DNA of 44,126 bases. Source: DATAVB01 sp040414495 (GTDB taxonomy: Bacteria; Actinomycetota; Actinomycetes; Mycobacteriales; QHCD01). Of this stretch, positions 16,437-25,032 are shown in pieces (the stretch's first letter is position 1; the number at the start of each line of letters is the position of its first letter). The notes below the pieces were generated by a model. It was not told where the DNA came from, did not search any database, and saw only the letters and a program-made list of their open reading frames with translations. Where the stretch lies: NCBI GenBank assembly GCA_040414495.1, contig JBEDUI010000041.1:1-44126 (forward strand). Direction: 5' to 3'. Made by a program: the position numbers and the translations under genes.

Positions 16437-17942
16437 TTACTTGTAGTCGCCGTACAGCCGGGCGACTGCGTTGTATTCGGCCACCGAGTTCGGGTCCGGT
16501 CCGGCCAGCGGCAATGTGTAGATCAACGAACCGTCCGCGACGTGCTGCCCGGTGAGGTCGAGCGCGGTACCGACAACCGTCGCCACGTAATCGGCGCTGG
16601 TCTGGTAGTTCGGGTCACGGGTCCGTTCCGCGCCCAGGCGCTGGGCGTACGTCATGTACAGATACCGCAGGTTGTGGATCTGTTCGGAATTGAACGCGGT
16701 CGCGTTTGACTGCGGTGTCCAGGCCGGAATTCCGGTCGCCTCGAATCCGGGGTCGCTGATCGCCAGACCGGTTCCCGACACGTCGTCGAAGTAGGCCGAC
16801 ACGGCGAAATTGCCGACGCCTTTCTGCTCGCTGACCCGCAGGGTCAACTCGGCCGAGGTTTTGCCGGCCAGCGCATCGGTCACGTCAGCGGTGATTTTGT
16901 GCCAACCGGTGGTATAGCCATTGACGTCCTCGGATGCGACGACGGTCCCGTCAATAACAGCCTGGATCGTATGGAATCCGGACGTGGCACCGGTGAGGAA
17001 ATCGTCGTTCACCCAGAACGACAACGTACGTTTGGCGGCCGAACCATCGACCCGGATCTGCTGGCTGACCCCGCCTTCCTGCCCGGCACTGGACGTAATC
17101 TTCGCTGGGTAATGCACCTGCAGGCAGGAATTCCCGTCATGGCAGCTGACCACCGAGCCAACGCTGCGCCCCTCGGATTCGGCTTCCCGGGCGTCGGCGG
17201 TACTCACGATGCCGGTCGACTGACTGCGATACGGAAAAACAATGCCGTCGATGTCATTGCGGTAGTCGGCGAGAATCGCGGTCGCGTTGGTCAGGTCCGG
17301 GTAGTACATGATCGTGGAGAGGGTGAACCAGGGCGCGATGGACTTGGCCGCCGAGCGCATCTGGCCAACATAGTCGGGTGTGAACCGGAACGAATACGGG
17401 CTGTTGTTCTCTGCGGTATTCGCACCGAAATCGTCAACGATCATGCCGCGGATATTCTGCTGCTTGCTGGCGACCTGCGCGACATTCGTTGCCCAGGCCT
17501 GATAGTCCCAGCCGAACGGCTGGTATTGCGGTGTTGTGGTCGGATTCGTGGTCGCGTGTGATTCGCTCGGCGGCACGATATAGACCAGCACGTTGATGCG
17601 TGCGTGGGCGGCGGCGGTGGCGAAGCCGGGCAGATCGTCCCATTGCGCCTGAGTGATGGTGCTCGGATCCGCGGTGCCGTAAAGCGGGCTGGGATAGATC
17701 AGGTACGCGTACGTATTGATGTGCGCGCCCGCCAATTTGTTGATCGTGGCCGTGTCGTCAATGTGCGCGACGCCGTCGCTGCCGACCGGTCCAACGATCG
17801 GACTTGCGTAATCACCCAGCACCGCAGTGCTTTCGCTGGCCGCGCTCGAGCGAAGCGGTTGATGATGCCAAGTCGCGGTCAGGCCGGCGGCCGCGACCAT
17901 CGCCGCCGCCGACGCCGCGATCGCGAAACGACGTTTCCACAT
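16437..17942 (-). CDS. Secreted barrel-like protein with beta-sandwich insert, possible glycan-active enzyme
   Basis: A 501-residue exported protein, last gene of the permease operon. Residues 1-26 form a signal peptide; no lipobox is visible. The first ~250 residues alternate strands and helices like a TIM barrel: NTYAYLIYPSP, INVLVYIVPPSES, IRGMIVDDFGAN (169-175, with an Asp pair where a catalytic acid would sit) and IDGIVFPY. Residues about 260-400 look like a carbohydrate-binding beta-sandwich (CHDGNSCLQVHYP, TLSFWVNDDF, SAYFDDVSGTGLAISDPGFE). The final ~100 residues are helical. I do not recognise a named glycoside hydrolase family. AGGAGG precedes the ATG. Its place behind two sugar permeases suggests it processes or captures the imported glycan outside the cell. 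Confidence 0.72.
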   Translation of the reverse strand: MWKRRFAIAASAAAMVAAAGLTATWHHQPLRSSAASESTAVLGDYASPIVGPVGSDGVAHIDDTATINKLAGAHINTYAYLIYPSPLYGTADPSTITQAQWDDLPGFATAAAHARINVLVYIVPPSESHATTNPTTTPQYQPFGWDYQAWATNVAQVASKQQNIRGMIVDDFGANTAENNSPYSFRFTPDYVGQMRSAAKSIAPWFTLSTIMYYPDLTNATAILADYRNDIDGIVFPYRSQSTGIVSTADAREAESEGRSVGSVVSCHDGNSCLQVHYPAKITSSAGQEGGVSQQIRVDGSAAKRTLSFWVNDDFLTGATSGFHTIQAVIDGTVVASEDVNGYTTGWHKITADVTDALAGKTSAELTLRVSEQKGVGNFAVSAYFDDVSGTGLAISDPGFEATGIPAWTPQSNATAFNSEQIHNLRYLYMTYAQRLGAERTRDPNYQTSADYVATVVGTALDLTGQHVADGSLIYTLPLAGPDPNSVAEYNAVARLYGDYK

Positions 17943-17964
17943 AAAAGCCTCCTGTGAGATGACC

Positions 17965-18010
17965 GTCAGCCCTTTGACCGTCAGCCTTTTTGGTGCTCAG
18001 CCTTTGACCG
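17965..18010. repeat. Small tandem duplication at the 3' end of the permease gene
   Basis: GTCAGCCCTTTGACCG (17965-17980), GTCAGCCTTTTTGGTG (17980-17995) and CTCAGCCTTTGACCG (17996-18010) are three tandem variants of one 15-16-base unit. The last contains the permease stop codon, so the 3' end of that gene seems to have been duplicated by slippage into the gap before the secreted-protein gene. Confidence 0.5.
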
Positions 18011-18860
18011 CGCCGCGCATGCCTTCGAGAATGTGCCGCTGCATGATGATGAAGAAAATGACCACCGGCAGCAGCGACAGGACGGTACCGGCCGCCAGGC
18101 TGCGGACATCGGTGCCGCTGATGCCGGCCAGGTACGCCACGCCGAGCGCGACCGGATATTTGCTGGAATCCTTGAGCACCACGAGCGGCCAAATGAAGCT
18201 GTTCCAGGTCGAGATGAAACCGAAGATCGCCATCACGGCCATCGTCGGCCTCGCCCCGGGCAGCATGACGTGCCAGAAAATGCGCCAGTCCCGGCAGCCG
18301 TCGATCGCGGCCGCCTCGACCACGACCCGCGGAATTCCGGAAAACGCCTGGCGTAGCAGCAAAATGCCGAAGGCGGACAGGACGCCGGGCAGGATCACAC
18401 CCTGATACGTATCGGCCATGCCGAGATCGGAAACCACGATGAACCGCGGTACCAGCATCAACTCGCCGGGCAGGAACATTGTGGAGAGGAACATGAAGAA
18501 AAAGAACGTACGGCCACGGAACCGCATCACCGCAAGTGGATATGCGGTCAGCGCCGACACCAGCACGTACACCGGGACGCCAATCCCCACGTACAGCACG
18601 GAATTCAGAAGGTAACGCGGATACGGGACCGAGGTCCACGCCTCCTTGAACCAGGTCAGCACCGGCGGATGCGGAATGAATTGCGGTGGGAACGAGAACA
18701 CCTGCTGCGAGCTGGGTTTCAGCGCTGAGGACAGCATGATCAGGAATGGCCCGACAAAGGCCAGCCCGATCACGATCAGCAGGACGTACATCCCGATCCG
18801 GCCCAGCCGGCGCCGGTGCGCCCCCGGGCTGGAGCGCCAACCCCGATCGGCGATAGTCAC
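17997..18860 (-). CDS. Carbohydrate ABC transporter permease, MalG/UgpE type
   Basis: A 287-residue inner-membrane permease with six helices, starting MYVLLIVIGLAFVGPFLIMLSSALKPSSQQ after a short basic leader. The EAA loop that contacts the ATPase is visible as VVEAAAIDGCRDWRIFWHVMLPGARP. The protein ends with the family-typical ILEGMRGAVKG. It starts with a GTG overlapping the stop of the partner permease (GTGA). No ATPase gene is nearby; actinobacteria commonly share one MsiK-type ATPase among CUT1 importers. Confidence 0.9.
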   Translation of the reverse strand: MTIADRGWRSSPGAHRRRLGRIGMYVLLIVIGLAFVGPFLIMLSSALKPSSQQVFSFPPQFIPHPPVLTWFKEAWTSVPYPRYLLNSVLYVGIGVPVYVLVSALTAYPLAVMRFRGRTFFFFMFLSTMFLPGELMLVPRFIVVSDLGMADTYQGVILPGVLSAFGILLLRQAFSGIPRVVVEAAAIDGCRDWRIFWHVMLPGARPTMAVMAIFGFISTWNSFIWPLVVLKDSSKYPVALGVAYLAGISGTDVRSLAAGTVLSLLPVVIFFIIMQRHILEGMRGAVKG

Positions 18861-19819
18861 AGTGTCACCATCCGACCGCGGGTGATCCGGTAGTTGAACA
18901 GCGCCATCGCGATCAACAACACCCACAGCACCAGGCCCATTGCCGAGGCGTATCCCATCTGGTAGTTCTGGAATGCCGCCTTCCAGATGTAATACCCGAG
19001 GGTCAGGGTGTGATTCTCCGGGCCGCCCTGGGTCATCACGTAGACCGAGGTGAAAACCTGCATCGCGGCCATCATTTCCAACGTCAGCGTGACCGTAATG
19101 AACGGTACGATCAACGGCAGCGTGATATGCCGGAGCCGTTGCCAGGCTGAGGCTCCATCCACCCGGGCCGCCTCGTACACATCGTTCGGAATGGCCTGCA
19201 GCCCGGCCAGATAGATCATCATGTACGTGCCCATCGACGCCCAGCCCTCGACCAGGATCAGGGCGAAGATGGCCCAGTGCGGGTCCAGCAGATACTGCAC
19301 GGGTTGGTGCAGCACGTGCAGTCCGGTCAACATCCAATTCACGATTCCGCGCTGATGGAATACGTAATTCCAGGCAACGCCGATCGCAACCATCGAGGTG
19401 ACGACCGGGAGGTAATACACGACCCGGAAGATCTGGATGCCGCGGATGCGTTGGTTGACCAGGACCGCCAACAGCAGCGGAATCACCACCGACAGCGGGA
19501 TCAGGCCGATCAGGAAGATCAGCGAATTACCGAGCGCGGTCCAGAACTGGGAGTCGTGGACCAGCGCGCGAAAGTTGGCCAGACCGATGTACCGCGGGGT
19601 GTTCACGACGTCGTATTTGTAGAACGACAATTCGATCGCGGTGACGGCCGGCCAAGCGAAAAACAGGCCGAACAGCACCAGCCCCGGTGCCATGAACAGA
19701 TACGGAGTGAACCAGCGCTGACCCAGCACCCGACCGGCCGGCTGCTCACTGCGCCGGGCCGCGGCGCGGGATTTCGGCCGGATCGGCTCGGTCGCATTCA
19801 GCACGGGCGTGCTCGCCAT
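18857..19819 (-). CDS. Carbohydrate ABC transporter permease, MalF/UgpA type
   Basis: A 320-residue permease of the CUT1 class. A basic N-terminal region precedes YLFMAPGLVLFGLFFAWPAV, and five further helices follow. The EAA loop is VYEAARVDGASAWQRLRHITLPLI. Two adjacent ATG codons occur; the one at 19819 is chosen because GGGAGG then stands six to seven bases away. It is the first gene of the left arm of the divergon, reading away from the solute-binding protein gene. The promoter region between them carries repeated GTCCGTWA sites. Confidence 0.9.
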   Translation of the reverse strand: MASTPVLNATEPIRPKSRAAARRSEQPAGRVLGQRWFTPYLFMAPGLVLFGLFFAWPAVTAIELSFYKYDVVNTPRYIGLANFRALVHDSQFWTALGNSLIFLIGLIPLSVVIPLLLAVLVNQRIRGIQIFRVVYYLPVVTSMVAIGVAWNYVFHQRGIVNWMLTGLHVLHQPVQYLLDPHWAIFALILVEGWASMGTYMMIYLAGLQAIPNDVYEAARVDGASAWQRLRHITLPLIVPFITVTLTLEMMAAMQVFTSVYVMTQGGPENHTLTLGYYIWKAAFQNYQMGYASAMGLVLWVLLIAMALFNYRITRGRMVTL

Positions 19820-19859
19820 CATGCACCTCCCGCGCGGCTGGTGGCGACCTTGCATTGAC

Positions 19860-20011
19860 GTCCGTTAGCCAGATATAAGACGGCCACAATTAGCTGTCCG
19901 TAAACTAAAACCAGCGGTCGGTAATGTCAACGCCGCATTAGCCGGTGCATCGGGCGACCTTGACAAGCCATACTCGCGCGGTACTCTCTGTCCGTAACTG
20001 TGATAACGGAC
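19860..20011. promoter_or_regulatory. Divergent promoter region with GTCCGTWA operator half-sites
   Basis: GTCCGTTA occurs at 19860-19867, GTCCGTAA at 19896-19903 and 19990-19997, and the inverse TAACGGAC at 20004-20011, with a near-match GTCGGTAA at 19917-19924. A rightward promoter fits TTGACA (19960-19965), 16 bases, TACTCT (19982-19987), so the inverted pair at 19990-20011 covers its start site. On the minus strand TTATAT near 19875-19880 could be the leftward -10, between two of the other half-sites. The layout suggests repression of both arms by one regulator, plausibly the one at 25901-27271. Confidence 0.65.
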
Positions 20012-20071
20012 TGCCGTAATGTTGCCAACAAGTTACCCGCATTCACTCCGCACCCTCGCCCGGAGGTCGTC

Positions 20072-21382
20072 ATGCGCAGTTCTTCGCGTCGTTGCTGGTG
20101 GCAGGCGACAGCCGCGGCGGCCACGCTCGCGTTGACACTGACCGGCTGCATTTCCGGCGGGTCGAATAGCGGATCAAATGCCAAGAGCAACGATCCCAAA
20201 TTTTCCGGTACGGTGCAGTTCTGGACGATCAACCTGAAAAAGAACTACAACAGCTACATCACCGGGCTCATTAACACGTACGAAAAGAAACACCCGAAGG
20301 TCACCATCGACTGGGTCGACGTTCCCGGTCAGGACATCGCGACCAAGCTGCTGGCCGCACTCGCCTCGGGAAAGGTGCCGGACGCGGTCAACATCGACTC
20401 CGGCAATCTGGGGCAGTTCCGCCCGTCGTTGACCAACCTGAATACATACTTCAGCACGAGCGATCTGGCCGATTTCCAGAGCAACCTGCTCAGCTCGCTG
20501 CGTTCGGGCGGCAGCCTCTATGCGGTGCCCTGGTACAACGGCGGCGCTCCGGTGGGCATCTACAACACCTCGATCGTCAAGAAGGCCGGCTTTTCCGCCA
20601 GTTCGCCACCGCAAACCTACGACGATGCGCTGCAGCTGGCGGCCAAGACGTATGACGACACCAAGGTCTACGGGATGAACGACCTGCCGACCTACAGCGT
20701 ATTGCAGTACTACGGCATCAAGGTGCTCTCGGCCGATAAGAAGAAGGCGACGTTCGACACCCCGCAGGCGGTCGCCATCCTGCAAAAGTTCAAGCAGGCC
20801 TACGACACCCACGCGATCGCTCCGGGCGCGATCACGAAGGACACCCGCAACTATCCACAGAGCATCGACAATGGGCAGTTGGCGTTCACCCCGAACAGCC
20901 TGCCGTTCACGTTGCTGAACTATCAGAAGAACTCCCCCAACATTTACGCCAAACTGGCCGTCACCAAGGCGGTGCACACCACCGACGGCAAATACCTGCT
21001 GGCCGGCCAGCAGACGTTCGCCATTCCGAAGGCGTCCAAGCACAAGCAGGCGGCGAGTGAGTTCATCAAATACGTGACCGACGCGGCCAACCAACTCGCG
21101 TTCTGCAAGATCGTCACGATCTATCCGTCGACGGTCTCCTCGGCCAGGGACCCGTTCTTCACCGACATCAAGGGCAATACGCTGGCCGATCAGGCTCGTC
21201 GCATCGCGGTAGCCGAGTTGCCCGAGCTCGAGGATGGCCAACTGGGCACCGGCAGCGACGCCCAACTGGCCGAGGATTTCTCCGATCAGCTGGCCGCGTT
21301 TATTCAGGGCCAAAAGAGCGCACAGGACGCACTGTCCACCGCGGCCGCTCAGTGGGACAAGCAGTTGTCGGGATCAAAGTGA
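20072..21382 (+). CDS. Sugar ABC transporter solute-binding lipoprotein
   Basis: A 436-residue extracellular binding protein of family 1. The N-terminus is a lipoprotein signal with lipobox LTGC at Cys26. The mature part begins with a Ser/Asn-rich linker, then TVQFWTINLKKNYNSYITGLINTYEKKHPKVTIDWVDVPG, the usual start of sugar-binding proteins; PWYNGGAPVGIYNTSI forms part of the ligand cleft. The ATG at 20072 follows CGGAGG; an open frame upstream to 20000 crosses the promoter and is not used. It delivers substrate to the divergently encoded permeases. The ligand is unknown, but neighbouring genes point to an oligosaccharide. Confidence 0.92.
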   Translation: MRSSSRRCWWQATAAAATLALTLTGCISGGSNSGSNAKSNDPKFSGTVQFWTINLKKNYNSYITGLINTYEKKHPKVTIDWVDVPGQDIATKLLAALASGKVPDAVNIDSGNLGQFRPSLTNLNTYFSTSDLADFQSNLLSSLRSGGSLYAVPWYNGGAPVGIYNTSIVKKAGFSASSPPQTYDDALQLAAKTYDDTKVYGMNDLPTYSVLQYYGIKVLSADKKKATFDTPQAVAILQKFKQAYDTHAIAPGAITKDTRNYPQSIDNGQLAFTPNSLPFTLLNYQKNSPNIYAKLAVTKAVHTTDGKYLLAGQQTFAIPKASKHKQAASEFIKYVTDAANQLAFCKIVTIYPSTVSSARDPFFTDIKGNTLADQARRIAVAELPELEDGQLGTGSDAQLAEDFSDQLAAFIQGQKSAQDALSTAAAQWDKQLSGSK

Positions 21383-22401
21383 GCATGCCGGGCCCGCTGC
21401 GGGTGGGAATTGTCGGCGCCGGAATCATGGGGCGCGGCCATGCCGAGGTGCTGGCCGCGCACCCGGACGCGTCGGTAACCGCGATCGCGAGCCGGACCCG
21501 CGCTCATGCGGCGGCTCTGGCCGAAACGTATGGCGCCACCGTTTTCGACGACTATGAGAAGCTGGTGCGATCCGGCGTGGTGGACGCGGTTTCGGTTACC
21601 ACACCGGATAATCTGCACGCCGATGTGATAGTGGCTGCCGCCGAAGCCGGGCTGCACATTCTGGTGGAGAAACCGTTCACCACCGACGTGGCCGACGCGG
21701 ACCGCGCGGTCACAGCGATCCGAACCGCCGGCGTGGTGGCGATGTGCCTCTACAACCACCGCTGGGTTCCGGCTTACAGCCAGGCCAAGGATCTGATGGC
21801 GCAGCTGGGCGAGCCGGTGGTCGCGTACGCCCGCAAGGACGACGCAATTCACGTACCGACCGAGATGATCGGCTGGGCCGCCGATACGACCTGCGCCTGG
21901 TTTCTGTCCTCACACGACATTGACCTGGTGACCTGGCTGGCCGACGACCAAATCGTCGAGGTCTCGGCGCGGGCCCGGCACGGGAAGCTGTCCACAATGG
22001 GCATCGACACGCCGGATGCGGTGCAGATCCAGGCCCGATTCGGCCGCGGCGCCATCGCGACGTTCGAATCGGCGTGGATCTACCCGAATACGTTTCCGAC
22101 CATGGTGGACAGTTACATCACGCTCGTCGGGGAGGACGGCGTATTGCAGCTGGACCGGCAGAAGGAGAATATCCAGGTCGCGACCGCGGCCGGCTATCAC
22201 TATCCCCGCAATATGCTGCAGCGGGTAATGCATGGCATTCCCGGCGGGGCCTACCGCGACGCGATCCACCACTTCGTCCACTGTGCACTGACCGGCACCG
22301 AGCCGTTGATCAGCGTGGAGAGCTCCCGGCACGTCACCGCGGTATTGGCTGCCGCCCATACGGCCATGCGGACCGGTCGGAGCGAGCCGGTGCCCCGATG
22401 A
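21379..22401 (+). CDS. Gfo/Idh/MocA family oxidoreductase
   Basis: A 340-residue NAD(P)-dependent sugar or cyclitol dehydrogenase. The Rossmann motif is canonical (GIVGAGIMGRGHAEVL) and the catalytic EKP motif is present (ILVEKPFTTDV). The second half is the family's substrate domain, with WFLSSHDIDLVTWL carrying the conserved Asp/His. The start is a GTG overlapping the stop of the binding-protein gene (GTGA); an ATG two codons later is an alternative. Its stop overlaps the next gene (ATGA). It is one of four such enzymes in the 16-42 kb region and one of the two with an intact Gly motif. Confidence 0.9.
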   Translation: MSMPGPLRVGIVGAGIMGRGHAEVLAAHPDASVTAIASRTRAHAAALAETYGATVFDDYEKLVRSGVVDAVSVTTPDNLHADVIVAAAEAGLHILVEKPFTTDVADADRAVTAIRTAGVVAMCLYNHRWVPAYSQAKDLMAQLGEPVVAYARKDDAIHVPTEMIGWAADTTCAWFLSSHDIDLVTWLADDQIVEVSARARHGKLSTMGIDTPDAVQIQARFGRGAIATFESAWIYPNTFPTMVDSYITLVGEDGVLQLDRQKENIQVATAAGYHYPRNMLQRVMHGIPGGAYRDAIHHFVHCALTGTEPLISVESSRHVTAVLAAAHTAMRTGRSEPVPR

Positions 22402-24284
22402 AGTTCGTCGAAAAGCCGCCGCACGTGCACCCGACGCGCATGCGGCACATACCGGATCATGAGCTGTTGGCCGCTCTGGATCCAACCGCCTCGTCGCTGG
22501 TCGAATGGCGTACGAAGCTGCTCCGCAATCGCCGGCCGGTATGGGATATCGCCCGCTGGGCCTCGGGTGTGCGCGGGTCTACGGCCGCGCTGGAAGCGAT
22601 CGCTACGGCCGATGAGGTCTGCGACCGGCAAGTGGATTTCACCGATCGCGGCCACGGCCGGTCTCGCCTGTACGGATTCCACTATCTCGGCTGGCTAACG
22701 CCGCTGGTCTCGGCTTACGAATTGACCGGCGAACCGCGGTACGGCCGGGCCTGGGATCGGCTTTTCGGTCAGTGGTACGACACCCGGGACAACGTGGTCG
22801 GTGACTGGCCCGGCCTCGATGTCATCTGGTATTCACTCGGTGTCTGTGGCCGCTCGGCCGTGATTATGCAGGCACTGGCCGCGTTCGCGGACGAACCGGC
22901 GTTGAGCCAGCGCCGCTGGGAGCAGATGCTGGCGACCGTCCTGGGTGGAGCGCGCTGGGCGTTCGAGGAGCACGACGAATTCCGGCACGGCAATTGGCAG
23001 CTGGCCTGTTGTGCGGAATTACTGCACGTTGCCGGCGTGCTCGGTGAATTCACCGAGGCGGCGCAGTGGGCGCAGCGAGCCCAGGACCGACTGCTGGAGC
23101 ACCTCGAGCTGGACGTCTACCCCGACGGCGGGCATTACGAACGCTCGCCCGGATACCACGCCATGTGCCTCAATGCGCTGCAACGGGCCGCGGTCGTGGG
23201 CGAGCAGTATCTGGATTGGACGGTCCTGACCGGACACCCGCGATTCCGGGCGATGCACGATTGGCTTATCGCGCTGGCCGATCCAAGCGGTTGGGTGCCG
23301 GCGTTGCAGGACAGCGGAATCGTGTGGCCGGCCGCCGCCCTGCTGCGCGGGCACTATCTGCTCGGCGATCCGGCCTACCGGGACCTCGCCGCGCGGTGGC
23401 TGGGTCCGCGGCTGGCTGAGGAATCGGCCTGGTTGCCGCCGCATGACCCGCCGACGGTCGCCCGTGGGTCACATGGCTCGGGGCGTCTGGAAAGCAGCCG
23501 CTACGCGGTATTCCGTACCGGCGCCGCACGCGAGGATCTGCTGACGGTCATTAATTACGGCCCGTACATCGGGCATGAATTGGAGCCGCACAGCCATCAC
23601 GCGGCCCTCGACTTCGTGATTTCCGGCTGGGGAGTTCCGCTGGCGTGGGAGGCGGGCGGCCCACCGTCCTATGACGACCCGGGCTATTACGACTGGTTCC
23701 AGGCCCCGGTCGGGCACAACACCGTTGTGGCCACGGGCGATGAGTTCACTGAGGACCGTCGGGCCCGCTTGACCGAGTTCCTGACCCACCCCGAGATCGA
23801 CGTGTTCGCCGGTGAGCACCACGGCTATCGGCAGGTGCACCGGCGCCGAATCACGTTCATCCGGTCCGACCCACGACTCTGGCTGGTCACCGACCGGCTG
23901 GCGGCACCGGCGACCTGGCTGCTGCATGGCACCGCGCCGTGGTTGCCGTGCGGGGCGGGATATGCGCCGGCCGTGGGCCCCGGACTGCTGGTGCTGCCGT
24001 CCCGGCCCGCTGGCGTCCAGCGGAGTTCCGGGCCGAGTCGGATTCCCGATCCGGCCACCGGAACGGCAGAATTCGGCACCGTGCATACGCTCGCGCTGCA
24101 GCAGGACGACGGCGATTTCGACGTTGTGCTGGTGCCATTCGCCGATACCCCACCGGAGGTCGGAATTCGTACGATCGACGACGCGATCGAGGTCACTCTC
24201 GGCTCCACAGTGGACCTGATCGCGGCCGACAGCTGGAGCCGCTCGACCGGCGCGCGAGTGACGTGGAGCGGCATCGATGGCTGA
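22398..24284 (+). CDS. Heparinase II/III-like polysaccharide lyase, cytoplasmic
   Basis: A 628-residue protein with the heparinase II/III layout. The N-terminal alpha-toroid carries GFHYLGWLTPLVSAYELTG, HGNWQLACCAELL and DGGHYERSPGYHAMCLNAL, which supply the usual Asn, Tyr and His. The beta-sandwich half carries EPHSHHAALDFVISGWGVPL and APVGHNTVVATG, the family's metal and catalytic His region. Such enzymes eliminate at uronic-acid residues, giving unsaturated sugars. There is no signal peptide, so it should act on imported oligosaccharides. The ATG overlaps the upstream stop (ATGA), and its own end overlaps the next gene by eight bases. Exact substrate specificity is not predictable here. 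Confidence 0.88.
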   Translation: MKFVEKPPHVHPTRMRHIPDHELLAALDPTASSLVEWRTKLLRNRRPVWDIARWASGVRGSTAALEAIATADEVCDRQVDFTDRGHGRSRLYGFHYLGWLTPLVSAYELTGEPRYGRAWDRLFGQWYDTRDNVVGDWPGLDVIWYSLGVCGRSAVIMQALAAFADEPALSQRRWEQMLATVLGGARWAFEEHDEFRHGNWQLACCAELLHVAGVLGEFTEAAQWAQRAQDRLLEHLELDVYPDGGHYERSPGYHAMCLNALQRAAVVGEQYLDWTVLTGHPRFRAMHDWLIALADPSGWVPALQDSGIVWPAAALLRGHYLLGDPAYRDLAARWLGPRLAEESAWLPPHDPPTVARGSHGSGRLESSRYAVFRTGAAREDLLTVINYGPYIGHELEPHSHHAALDFVISGWGVPLAWEAGGPPSYDDPGYYDWFQAPVGHNTVVATGDEFTEDRRARLTEFLTHPEIDVFAGEHHGYRQVHRRRITFIRSDPRLWLVTDRLAAPATWLLHGTAPWLPCGAGYAPAVGPGLLVLPSRPAGVQRSSGPSRIPDPATGTAEFGTVHTLALQQDDGDFDVVLVPFADTPPEVGIRTIDDAIEVTLGSTVDLIAADSWSRSTGARVTWSGIDG

Positions 24285-25032
24285 GCCTGTGCTGTTCGAT
24301 GTTGATGTTCTGGTCGGACGGCATCCGCGACGTGAGGTCGGCGCCGGGACCGTGGCCGAGCTACTGTCCGCAATGGACCGGGTCGGCATCGCCCAAGCAC
24401 TGGTCGGCCACACGCTGTCCTGGCTGCACGAGCCGGCGACCGGAAACAAGCGGCTGCTGGAACTGACCGCCGACGAGCCGCGACTGCGCCCGTGTTGGGT
24501 GATGTTGCCGGAATCCTGCGGCGAGGTCGGTCGACCAGAGGAATTCGCCACCGCCGCCACAATCGCCGGCGTACCAGCGATTCGGGCCTACCCGCACGAC
24601 CACGGCTATGACCTGGCCGGTCCGGACGCGGCCTCGATGCTGGATGCGATCGCGGCGACCGGGCAGCTGCTTCTGGTTGACGCGACGCAAACCACCTGGC
24701 CGCAGTTGGAAGCGGTGGCCACCGCCCGGCCGGCGCTGCCGGTCGTCGTCTGCAAACCGGGATATCGCTCGTTGCGCCGAATAGCCGGAATTCTCGACCG
24801 AACCACGAATGTCCACATCGGCCTGTCGAACTTCTCCTCGCACTGCGGGGTGGAATGGCTGGCCGAGCGGTTCGGGGCGCACCGGTTGGTGTTCGGCACC
24901 GGCAGCCCGGAACATGATCCGGCCGAGGCGGTCACCCGGCTGCTCTATTCCGAACTGGACGATGCGGCGGTGGCGACGATCGCGTCGGGCCAGCTGCAGC
25001 GGCTGCTCGGCGAACGGGTGAGCACGGCATGA
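24277..25032 (+). CDS. Amidohydrolase-fold protein lacking metal ligands (pseudoenzyme candidate), pair A
   Basis: A 251-residue TIM-barrel protein related to the amidohydrolase-2 family (PF04909) but missing its metal site. Where the family has HxH on strand 1, this has DVDVLVG (residues 8-14), and where it has GSD on the last strand it has FGTGSPEHD. Its closest relative in the window is the protein at 33923-34666, which shows the same losses (DCDVLFG, FGSRSPLH) and the same C-terminal pattern ending in LLxGER. The gene overlaps the lyase gene upstream and the intact amidohydrolase gene downstream (ATGA), so it is translated with both. It may form a heterodimer with the next protein or bind a ligand without catalysis. 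Confidence 0.75.
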   Translation: MAEPVLFDVDVLVGRHPRREVGAGTVAELLSAMDRVGIAQALVGHTLSWLHEPATGNKRLLELTADEPRLRPCWVMLPESCGEVGRPEEFATAATIAGVPAIRAYPHDHGYDLAGPDAASMLDAIAATGQLLLVDATQTTWPQLEAVATARPALPVVVCKPGYRSLRRIAGILDRTTNVHIGLSNFSSHCGVEWLAERFGAHRLVFGTGSPEHDPAEAVTRLLYSELDDAAVATIASGQLQRLLGERVSTA

